From: Lysobacter sp. Root916
GTDB taxonomy: Bacteria > Pseudomonadota > Gammaproteobacteria > Xanthomonadales > Xanthomonadaceae
Reading direction: 5' to 3'
Assembly: GCF_001429785.1 (NCBI RefSeq)
Contig: NZ_LMJF01000001.1
Span: forward strand, 757,734 to 821,733
Length of the DNA stretch: 64,000 nucleotides
The notes under the pieces were generated by a model. That model did no database searches, was not told the origin of the DNA, and saw nothing but the letters and a program-made list of their open reading frames with translations. Below, one piece after another: positions 7,744 through 13,863 of this stretch. Position 1 is the stretch's first letter; the number at the start of each line of letters is the position of its first letter. The position numbers and the translations under genes are program-made.

Positions 7744-8955
7744 TCAGTCGGCGACGACGGTAGCCGCGCGCAACCAGTCGACCACCGCGTCCAGCGAGGC
7801 CACCCGGCCCAGGCCGCGTTCGCGCTGCTCGCGGTACAGGGCCAGCTGCACATGCGCGCTGCTGCCTTCGGCGATGATCGCATCCAGCGGCGCCAGCGCG
7901 TCGGCGCAGTCCAGGGCGCGGATGTCGTCGGCGCATAGCGCGCGCAGGCGCGTGAGCGCTTGCGGCAGCGGCTCGGGTTCGGCGCCGCTTTCGTCGAAGA
8001 ACTTGGCTTCGGTGCCGAAGCGCTTGGCGCGCCAGCGGTTCTCGTCGATCACGCGCCGGGTCAGGGCGCTGCGCGGCGGGTCGTCTTGCGGGGTGCGCAC
8101 CAGGTAGCGCAGCAGGCAGCGGTACAGCGCGGCGATCGCCAGCGCGTCGCGCACCCGCGTGCAGCAGTCGGCGATGCGCAGCTCCAGGGTGGGGTAGCGC
8201 AGCGAGGGCCGGATGCCCCACCACAGCGAGCGCGCGTCGTTGATCGCGTTGACCCGGGTGAGCAGGGCGGCGAAGGCGTCGTACTCGGCCTCGTCGGCGA
8301 AGAAATCCGGGATGCCGGTGCGCGGCCATTCGTCGTACACCGCCTGGCGATAGCTGAGCAGGCCGGTGCGCGAACGGTTCCAAAACGGCGAGGAGGTCGA
8401 CAGGGCCAGGAACAGCGGCAACCAGGGCATGGCCCGGTTCATCACCCGCACCCGGTCCACGCCCGGCGGCAGCTGCACGTGCACGTGCAAGCCGCAGACC
8501 AGGCTGCGGCGGGCGACGATCTGGAAGTCCTCCATCATGCGCCGGTAGCGCGAACGCGGGCTGCGCTCCTGTTCGCGCCATACGCCCAGGGGATGGGTGC
8601 CGGCCGCGACCAGGCCCAGGTCGAAACGCGCGGCCACCTGCGACAGGCTGGCGCGCAGATCGGTGAGGCAGCGCTGCGCATGGGCGGCGTCGCGCAGGAT
8701 CGGGCTGGAGATCTCGATCTGCGATTGCAGCATTTCGTTGGCGACCGAGTCGCCGAGTTCGCGCCGCGCCTGCTTGAGCAGTTCGGCCGGCACCCGCGTG
8801 GCCAGGCCGTGCGCGCCGGGACGCACCAGGAAATACTCCTCCTCGATGCCGTAGGTGTAGTCGTGGGCCTCGCTCACGCGCGGCGACCGCGCGGCGGGAA
8901 CGGAACGATGGGGTGGCGTCGGCGCATGCGGCGCTCCTTGCGATCGCGGGAGCAT
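7744..8955 (-). CDS. Carboxylate-amine ligase, YbdK type (GCS2 family)
   Basis: A 403-residue member of the glutamate-cysteine ligase 2 family. It has the N-terminal YTYGIEEEYFLV motif (acidic metal ligands), the CGLHVHVQLP block and R-rich elements LEYR-like LELRIADC near residue 250. YbdK has weak glutamate-cysteine ligase activity and its true substrate is unknown; related ligases modify amino acids or peptides. The start is uncertain: the ATG at 8955 gives a proline/arginine-rich leader of 26 residues, while a GTG at 8877 begins just before the conserved core. It is followed by the C26 hydrolase 23 bases later and is divergent from a DUF6164 gene. Confidence 0.88.
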   Translation of the reverse strand: MLPRSQGAPHAPTPPHRSVPAARSPRVSEAHDYTYGIEEEYFLVRPGAHGLATRVPAELLKQARRELGDSVANEMLQSQIEISSPILRDAAHAQRCLTDLRASLSQVAARFDLGLVAAGTHPLGVWREQERSPRSRYRRMMEDFQIVARRSLVCGLHVHVQLPPGVDRVRVMNRAMPWLPLFLALSTSSPFWNRSRTGLLSYRQAVYDEWPRTGIPDFFADEAEYDAFAALLTRVNAINDARSLWWGIRPSLRYPTLELRIADCCTRVRDALAIAALYRCLLRYLVRTPQDDPPRSALTRRVIDENRWRAKRFGTEAKFFDESGAEPEPLPQALTRLRALCADDIRALDCADALAPLDAIIAEGSSAHVQLALYREQRERGLGRVASLDAVVDWLRAATVVAD

Positions 8956-9012
8956 TCAAGGTAACGCGGTCGATGTAAGCGCCAGTTGAAGACGACGCGC
9001 TATCATCGCGGT

Positions 9013-9378
9013 ATGTCGAAATTGCTGCTTAACCTGCGCCAAGTGCCCGACGACGAGGTCGCCGACGTGCGCGCGATGTTGGACGCGCACCGCATCGAGT
9101 ACTACGAGACCCAGCCCAGCCGCTGGGGCATTTCCTATGGCGGCATCTGGATCGCCTCCGACGCCGACGAGACCGCCGCGCGCGCGCTGATGGCGCAGTA
9201 CCAAGCCGGGCGTCAGGCGCGCGCGCGCGCCGAGCACGCCGCCGCACAGCGCGACGGCAGCGCCGAAACCTTTTCCGGAATCGTGCGCCGCGAGCCGTTG
9301 CGGGTGCTGGCGATCGTCGCCGCGATCGTGGCCCTGCTGGCGGTACTGGCTTTGCCGGCCTGGCTGCTGCGGCCCTGA
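9013..9378 (+). CDS. DUF6164 family membrane protein
   Basis: A 121-residue protein with a cytoplasmic N-terminal domain (SKLLLNLRQVPDDEVADVRAM; ISYGGIWIASDADETAARALM) and one C-terminal transmembrane helix (about residues 95-117, VLAIVAAIVALLAVLALPAW). This is the layout of the DUF6164 family of gammaproteobacteria. The N-terminal part resembles the small DUF2007-like fold that occurs next to proteases and zinc ribbons. Start at ATG 9013; an in-frame start at 8986 would add nine unconserved residues. It is divergent from the YbdK-type gene with a 57-base gap. Function unknown. Confidence 0.82.
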   Translation: MSKLLLNLRQVPDDEVADVRAMLDAHRIEYYETQPSRWGISYGGIWIASDADETAARALMAQYQAGRQARARAEHAAAQRDGSAETFSGIVRREPLRVLAIVAAIVALLAVLALPAWLLRP

Positions 9379-9427
9379 GCCTGCCGCCGTGGGCGCGCGC
9401 CGCGCGCATGCGGCCTCTTAGGCGTGC

Positions 9428-9943
9428 TCAGCCTTGCGATGCCGCTGCGGCGCCTTCCAGGTCCAGCGCGGTGAGGTAGAGGCGCAGATCGAACTCGAGC
9501 TGGTGGTAATCCGGCTCCATGTGCGTGCACAACTGATAGAACGCGCGGTTGTGCTCGCTTTCCTTCAGGTGCGCCAGTTCGTGCACCACGATCATCTTCA
9601 GGAACTCCGCCGGCGCGTCGCGGAACACGCTGGCGATGCGGATCTCGCGGCTGGCCTTGAGCCGCCCGCCTTGCACGCGCGAGATCGCGGTGTGGGTACC
9701 CAGGGCCTGACCGATCACCTGCAGGCGATTGTCGTAGATCACCTTGTGCAGCGGCTCGGCCTTGCGCAGATAGCGGGCCTTGAGCTCGGTCGTGTACTCG
9801 TACAACGCGCGGTCGCTGCGGACCTCGTGCGCCTGGGCGTAGCGCTGGCGCAGCACCTCGCCCAGTCGGCCTTGCGCGAGCAACTCGCGCACGCGCGCCA
9901 GCACGGGTTCGGGATAGCCGTTGAGATAGGTCAGTCGCTGCAT
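9428..9943 (-). CDS. YgjP-type metallopeptidase-like protein (DUF45/WLM-related)
   Basis: A 171-residue zinc-metallopeptidase-like protein. The HELAH motif at residues 121-125 gives the HExxH zinc site. The third ligand probably lies in the H-x-x-x-F region that follows (SEHNRAFYQLCTHMEPDYHQ). YgjP/DUF45 proteins resemble the WLM/SprT clan; no substrate is known. Start at ATG 9943. The 5-prime part of this gene, from about 9733 to 9943, lies inside a tandem duplication, and a broken second copy is present at 11867-12092. The gene itself is intact. It is divergent from the Sel1-like gene at 10221 over a 277-base AT-rich leader. Confidence 0.88.
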   Translation of the reverse strand: MQRLTYLNGYPEPVLARVRELLAQGRLGEVLRQRYAQAHEVRSDRALYEYTTELKARYLRKAEPLHKVIYDNRLQVIGQALGTHTAISRVQGGRLKASREIRIASVFRDAPAEFLKMIVVHELAHLKESEHNRAFYQLCTHMEPDYHQLEFDLRLYLTALDLEGAAAASQG

Positions 9944-10089
9944 CGATAGACGATACGGCAGGCGCGATGCGCAGCGGCCAGCGCATGCGGTCGCCGACGA
10001 AGCGCAGACGCAGATTCTGCGCACTGCATCACCTAATGAAATGCCTTCGATGCGTGCAAAGCGCGCCGTTTCGTGTCGCAACTTAAAAT

Positions 10090-10104
10090 TGGTATTGATT
10101 ATCA
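10090..10104. promoter_or_regulatory. Fur-box-like site in the leader of Sel1-like gene A
   Basis: TGGTATTGATTATCA matches the 7-1-7 Fur model (TGATAAT-N-ATTATCA) at 12 of 14 positions, with the right half perfect. It overlaps the palindrome ATTGATTATCAAT (10094-10106) in an AT-rich island of an otherwise GC-rich region, about 120 bases upstream of the ATG at 10221. Assignment is by eye only. Confidence 0.4.
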
Positions 10105-10220
10105 ATTTAGGATTGTGTTTTATCTTTCGGCAACTCGAAGTGGCGCGTTTCTCCAATGCGAACTGGCGAGCGCATGCCGGCGATGGCCGGAGACGAACAA
10201 GAAGGCGTAGGAGCGAAGGA

Positions 10221-11111
10221 ATGCATTCCAATCAGCGCCGGTCGCGTACCGCGATCGTGCTCATAGTCTTGGTGACGGTGGGTCTGGTGGCGGGCTGGTG
10301 GTGGAGCCGGCGTGGACAGGATGCGACGCCCATCGCGCAATGGGCCGCTCCTGCACCCGCGCCGATCGCAGGTGTCGACCAGCCGGCCGACCTCGTCGGC
10401 GGTGATCCCGCTGGCGATATCGTGCGGGCACGCCGTCCCGGTGCGGCGCGACGGGACCTGAGCACCGAGCGCAGCTACGACCTGCCGCGCGGGCGGGCGC
10501 TGGATGTGATCGCAGCCCTGCAGCCGCGTGCCGAGGCCGGCGACAACGACGCCGCGTTCTATCTGTTTCTCAAGATCGAGGGCTGCCGTTACCAGCTCTA
10601 TCACAGCGGCGACAACAACCGTGCGGCACCGACCAGCGGCGACAGTGTCGAGTCGCAATTGATCGCGCGCACGTCGCCGGATTGTCACGGGCTGACGCCC
10701 GAGCACTACCGGAACAACCTGCGTTGGCTGGAGCAGGCCGCCGACAGCGGATTGATCATGGCGCAGCTCAGCTACGCCGGAAATGCCGAGGCCGTGGTCG
10801 GGAATTCCTCGCAGATGCTGGCGAACCCCGAAAAGGTCATCGCCTACCGGCGCAAGGCGATGGGCTACCTGCATCGTGCGGCTGCCAACGGCAGCGTCGG
10901 TGCCCTGCACAGCCTCGGCGATGCCTACCACTACGGCGTGCTAGCCCCGCGCGACCCGGCTCGCGCCTACGCCTATGCCTACGCGGAAAGCCTGGCCTTG
11001 CCGCAGTACGGGCAGTTCCGTCTGGGCAACTACGCGAAACAACTCGATCCCTCACAACTGGCTGCGGCCACTCAACAAGGAAGGAGAATTTACGATGCGT
11101 GCTGCAAATAA
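10221..11111 (+). CDS. Sel1-like repeat protein with N-terminal membrane anchor, paralogue A
   Basis: A 296-residue protein with a membrane-spanning anchor at residues 10-27 (TAIVLIVLVTVGLVAGWWWS). A proline/alanine-rich linker follows to about residue 90, then a helical-repeat region. Helical pairs of Sel1/TPR type are visible: RYELQPRAEAGDNDAAFYLF-like at about 100, NLRWLEQAADSGLIMAQLSY near 175, and YLHRAAANGSVGALHSLGDAYHYG near 220. Sel1 repeats usually mediate protein contacts; the bulk probably faces the periplasm. AAGGA precedes the ATG at 10221. Its last 17 bases overlap the start of the small Gly-tail gene, implying coupled translation. A diverged copy lies at 12366. I do not recognise a named family for the whole protein. 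Confidence 0.8.
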   Translation: MHSNQRRSRTAIVLIVLVTVGLVAGWWWSRRGQDATPIAQWAAPAPAPIAGVDQPADLVGGDPAGDIVRARRPGAARRDLSTERSYDLPRGRALDVIAALQPRAEAGDNDAAFYLFLKIEGCRYQLYHSGDNNRAAPTSGDSVESQLIARTSPDCHGLTPEHYRNNLRWLEQAADSGLIMAQLSYAGNAEAVVGNSSQMLANPEKVIAYRRKAMGYLHRAAANGSVGALHSLGDAYHYGVLAPRDPARAYAYAYAESLALPQYGQFRLGNYAKQLDPSQLAAATQQGRRIYDACCK

Positions 11112-11568
11112 ACACAAGGTGTGGCTCGTCGCTGCGCTGGCGATACCGCTACTGGCTGCGGGTACTTGGCTGGTGGCAGCCGAACGCGGGCCTTTCGAAT
11201 GCGACAACGGCTGTCAGATCGGCTATCCCAAACCCGATCCCGCCACCTTGGACTACATCGAACGCATGAAGCCCTTGTTCAATCGATGGTTCGGCGATGT
11301 GTTCTGGAACAAGGGCGACATCTACATCGTCTGCAATGCGACTTATTGCGCGAAGTACTACATCACCGACGACTTCGGCATCTTCGGTACCAACGACGGA
11401 CGCATGGAGCGCGAAGGCGGCGACAGTGGTAGCGGCAATGCCAGCGGCGGTGGCGAAGCCGGCGGCCAGGGTGGCTACAACCCGGGTTGGGACGGCGGTG
11501 GCGGTGGCAGCACGGGCGGCGGTACCGGCACGGTGTACGTGGGCGATCCGCAGACGGTGCAGGAGTGA
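11095..11568 (+). CDS. Small exported protein with Gly-rich C-terminal tail, paralogue A; family not recognised
   Basis: A 157-residue protein. An N-terminal hydrophobic segment (about residues 9-28, VWLVAALAIPLLAAGTWLVA) acts as signal or anchor. A core of about 80 residues carries CDNGCQ, FNRWFGDVFWNKGDIYIVC and CAKYYITDDFGIFG, with four Cys that could form two disulfides. A Gly/Ser-rich tail of about 50 residues then ends in TVYVGDPQTVQE. AAGGAG at 11081-11086 lies inside the end of the Sel1-like gene and decides the start. The tail is almost identical in paralogue B whereas the core has diverged, so the tail may be under its own selection or conversion. Function unknown; partnership with the overlapping Sel1-like protein is inferred from the conserved arrangement. 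Confidence 0.78.
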   Translation: MRAANKHKVWLVAALAIPLLAAGTWLVAAERGPFECDNGCQIGYPKPDPATLDYIERMKPLFNRWFGDVFWNKGDIYIVCNATYCAKYYITDDFGIFGTNDGRMEREGGDSGSGNASGGGEAGGQGGYNPGWDGGGGGSTGGGTGTVYVGDPQTVQE

Positions 11569-11575
11569 TCCTGGG

Positions 11576-11605
11576 GCGGCGTCCGTATCGCACGGACGTC
11601 GCTTT
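11576..11605 (+). terminator. Rho-independent terminator after gene pair A
   Basis: An 11-base stem with one mismatch (11576-11586 paired with 11592-11602, five-base loop ATCGC) is followed by TTT. It starts eight bases after the stop of the Gly-tail gene. The second copy has a hairpin at the same place with a different stem. Confidence 0.6.
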
Positions 11606-11703
11606 GGGCCGGTTGTTCCGCACGAACGCAACGCCGCCGCGGCTGGCGGGCGATCGGCTCGCCAGCTGCGGCCCAGAGGTGCCACGGCCGAGTCGGTTAG
11701 CTC

Positions 11704-11866
11704 AAGGCATCACGTACTCCACCCGCAACTTCGCGCTCGCGCCGCGATCGATCCACAAATAGTTCGTCGCGTCTGCGGGCTGGCGTAGCGCAGGCGTAGC
11801 TGGGTGCGGCTGTCGCGGTTGATCGCGGCCAAGCCGGCGGCGTCGAAGGCGGTGCTGGTCTGGCTA
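11704..11866 (-). pseudogene. 3-prime fragment of the PHB-depolymerase-like esterase gene
   Basis: This stretch matches the 3-prime end of the intact esterase gene at 13864-14028, including the GVGAKLRVEYVMP-type end. It has a one-base deletion (GTCGCGTC in place of GTCGCCGTC near 11767) and lacks the first 90% of the gene. It ends abruptly at about 11866, where YgjP-like sequence begins. It is the remnant left at the novel joint of the tandem duplication and cannot encode a working protein. Confidence 0.85.
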
Positions 11867-12092
11867 CTGCCTGAGTCGTAGATCGCCTTGTGCGGCGGCT
11901 CGGTATTGCGCAGGTAACGGGCCTTGGGCTCGGTTGCGTATTCGTACAGCGCGTGGTCGCCGCGGACCTCGTGCGCCTGGGCGTGGCGCTGGCGCAGCAT
12001 CTCGCCCAATCGGCCTTGCGCGAGCAACTCGCGCACACGCGCCAGCACGGTTCGGGATAGCCGTTGAGATAGGTCGGTCGCTGCAACGATAG
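11867..12092 (-). pseudogene. 5-prime fragment of the YgjP-type gene
   Basis: This matches the first 70 codons or so of the intact gene at 9428-9943. The start codon has mutated (ATG to TTG on the coding strand, plus-strand CAA at the equivalent place). A one-base deletion occurs in the ACGGTTCGGG stretch near 12050, and the HELAH half is missing because the fragment is fused to esterase sequence. It is the other half of the duplication joint. Confidence 0.85.
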
Positions 12093-12233
12093 ACGCACGG
12101 CAGGCGCGATGCGCAGCGGCCAGCGTACGTGCTAGCTCCTCCTGCAAGCACGCAAATCATGAGTATTCCATCGTCGTACGAGGTGCCTTCGGTGTGTGCA
12201 AAACACGCCGTGACTCCTATCGCAACTTCAATT

Positions 12234-12248
12234 TGGAATTTATTTTCA
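12234..12248. promoter_or_regulatory. Weaker Fur-like site in the leader of Sel1-like gene B
   Basis: TGGAATTTATTTTCA lies at the position equivalent to the stronger site of copy A and matches the 7-1-7 model at 10 of 14 positions. It could be a decayed site or simply AT-rich leader sequence. Confidence 0.25.
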
Positions 12249-12365
12249 TATCAGGGCTATGTTTTTCTTTTCGTCAAATGGCGGGCTCATTTGTCGAATG
12301 CGAGCTGGCGAAAGCATGCCGGCCTTCTCGCCGGCGACCTGGATGGAACGAAAAGGAGCGAAGGG

Positions 12366-13277
12366 ATGCAGTCCAAGCGCGAGTCGCGCATCGCGATCGT
12401 GATGGCGTTGTTGCTGGCCGTGGGGCTGGGCGCGGGCTGGTGGTGGAGCCGGCGTGCGCCGGAACCGGATGCGGCCGGGCCGATGGCCAGCGCCGGACCC
12501 GCCGAGCCGCCGGCGACGGCGACGGCGACGGTAGCGGCGGCGCACGAGCGCGACGTCGATGGACCGGCCGCCGAGCTGCTGCGGGCGCGAGCGCCGAACA
12601 CTGTGCCTCGGGTATCGACTTTCACTCGCAGCTACGACCCGCCGCCCGGACGCGCGGTGGACGTGGTGGCGGCCCTGCAGCCGAGAGCGGAGGCGGGCGA
12701 CAACGAGGCCGCCTTCTATCTGTTCGTCAAAGTCGAAGGCTGTCGCTACGCGCTCTATCACGGCGCCAGCAGCGGCGCGCGACCCGCGCCCGTGCGCGGC
12801 GACGATGTCGAAACGCAGTTGATCGCGCGTACGCCCACGCAATGCCACGGCCTGACCCCCGATCAATACCGGAACAACGTGCGCTGGCTGGAGCAGGCCG
12901 CCGACAGCGGCATCGCCATGGCCCAGCTCAGCTATGCACGGAATGCGGAAGCGGTGATCGGCAACTCCTCTCAGATGCTTTCCGATCCTGAGAAGGTCAT
13001 CGCTTACAGGCGCAAAGCCATGCACTACATGCAGCGGGCCGCTGCGGGCGGGAGCATCGAAGGGCTGATGAGTCTCAGCGATGCCTACCACTACGGCGTG
13101 ATTACCCGCCGCGATCCGATCAGGGCCTATGCCTACTACTACGCGAAGGACCTGGCCGCACCCAGCACCTACGGCCAGAAGCGGCTGCAAGCCTATGCCG
13201 ATCTATTGAATTCAACGCAACTGGCTGCGGCCACCCAACAGGGAAGAGGGATCTATGATGTGTGCTGTAAACCTTAA
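12366..13277 (+). CDS. Sel1-like repeat protein with N-terminal membrane anchor, paralogue B
   Basis: A 303-residue paralogue of the protein at 10221, with the same layout. A membrane anchor lies at residues 8-26 (IAIVMALLLAVGLGAGWWWS), then an Ala/Pro-rich linker that differs almost completely from copy A, then conserved helical repeats (VRWLEQAADSGIAMAQLSY, RKAMHYMQRAAAGGSIEGL, LSDAYHYG) and a CCK end. AAGGG precedes the ATG at 12366. Its 3-prime end overlaps the start of Gly-tail gene B by 23 bases. The fast change in the linker and the retention of the repeats suggest both copies are functional and under different constraints. Family name not recognised. Confidence 0.8.
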   Translation: MQSKRESRIAIVMALLLAVGLGAGWWWSRRAPEPDAAGPMASAGPAEPPATATATVAAAHERDVDGPAAELLRARAPNTVPRVSTFTRSYDPPPGRAVDVVAALQPRAEAGDNEAAFYLFVKVEGCRYALYHGASSGARPAPVRGDDVETQLIARTPTQCHGLTPDQYRNNVRWLEQAADSGIAMAQLSYARNAEAVIGNSSQMLSDPEKVIAYRRKAMHYMQRAAAGGSIEGLMSLSDAYHYGVITRRDPIRAYAYYYAKDLAAPSTYGQKRLQAYADLLNSTQLAAATQQGRGIYDVCCKP

Positions 13278-13731
13278 GAAATGGTGTCTGATCACGGGCA
13301 TCGCCGTGCCGCTGGCGGTTGCGGGTGCTTGGCTGATTGCCGCAGAGCGCGGCCCCTTCGTATGCGATAACGGCTGCCAGATCGCGCATCCCTTGCCGGA
13401 TGAGAAGACGGCGGAGTATGTGGAGCAGATGAAACCCTTGTTCAACCGATGGTTCGGCGACATGTTCTGGAACAAAGGCGACATCTACATCATCTGCAAT
13501 CCGACGCATTGCGCGAAGTACTTCATCACCGACGACTTCGGCATCTTCGGCACCGACAACGGACGCATGGAGCGCGTAGGTGGCGACAGCGGTAGCGGCA
13601 ATGCCAGCGGCGGTGGCGAAGCCGGCGGCCAGGGCGGCTACAACCCGGGTTGGGACGGCGGTGGCGGTGGCGGCACGGGCGGCGGTACCGGCACGGTATA
13701 CGTGGGCGATCCGCAGACGGTGCAGGAGTGA
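13255..13731 (+). CDS. Small exported protein with Gly-rich C-terminal tail, paralogue B; family not recognised
   Basis: A 158-residue paralogue of the protein at 11095. It has a hydrophobic N terminus (about residues 10-29), the CDNGCQ and FNRWFGDMFWNKGDIYIIC core and the same TVYVGDPQTVQE end. The first 110 residues differ at many positions from copy A (for example AHPLPDEKTAEYVEQ against GYPKPDPATLDYIER). The last 50, including the Gly-rich tail, are nearly identical. The start could be 13255 or 13258, both ATG; a GGAAGAGGG site is ahead. Translationally coupled to the Sel1-like gene by the 23-base overlap. Confidence 0.78.
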   Translation: MMCAVNLKKWCLITGIAVPLAVAGAWLIAAERGPFVCDNGCQIAHPLPDEKTAEYVEQMKPLFNRWFGDMFWNKGDIYIICNPTHCAKYFITDDFGIFGTDNGRMERVGGDSGSGNASGGGEAGGQGGYNPGWDGGGGGGTGGGTGTVYVGDPQTVQE

Positions 13732-13737
13732 TCTTGG

Positions 13738-13766
13738 GCGACGCTCGTGTCATGGGGCGTCGCTTT
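13738..13766 (+). terminator. Terminator-like hairpin after gene pair B
   Basis: GCGACGC (13738-13744) pairs with GCGTCGC (13757-13763) around a 12-base loop and is followed by TTT. The position corresponds to the stronger hairpin after pair A. Confidence 0.45.
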
Positions 13767-13863
13767 CCGGCTTGTCGTTCCACCAGAACGCCATGCATGA
13801 GTGGCTGGCAGGCAATCGATCCGTCAGCTGCGATCCGCATGCAGTGCGACCGGCCCGATGAGT

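Larger units (their letters stand above)
9733..11866. repeat. Tandem segmental duplication, copy A (about 2.13 kb)
   Basis: This block runs from inside the YgjP gene, through the AT-rich leader, the Sel1-like gene and the small Gly-tail gene, to a fragment of the 3-prime end of the esterase gene. The same order recurs immediately at 11867-14028. The end of copy A joins esterase sequence (matching 13864-14028) directly to YgjP sequence (matching 9733 onwards), which is the expected novel joint of a tandem duplication. Divergence between copies shows it is not recent. Confidence 0.85.

Noticed and set aside
9944-10220. An extended start for the Sel1-like gene at 10041
   Set aside because: The extra 60 residues are encoded by the AT-rich leader, are not conserved in copy B as protein and lack a ribosome site. 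The leader is more likely regulatory.
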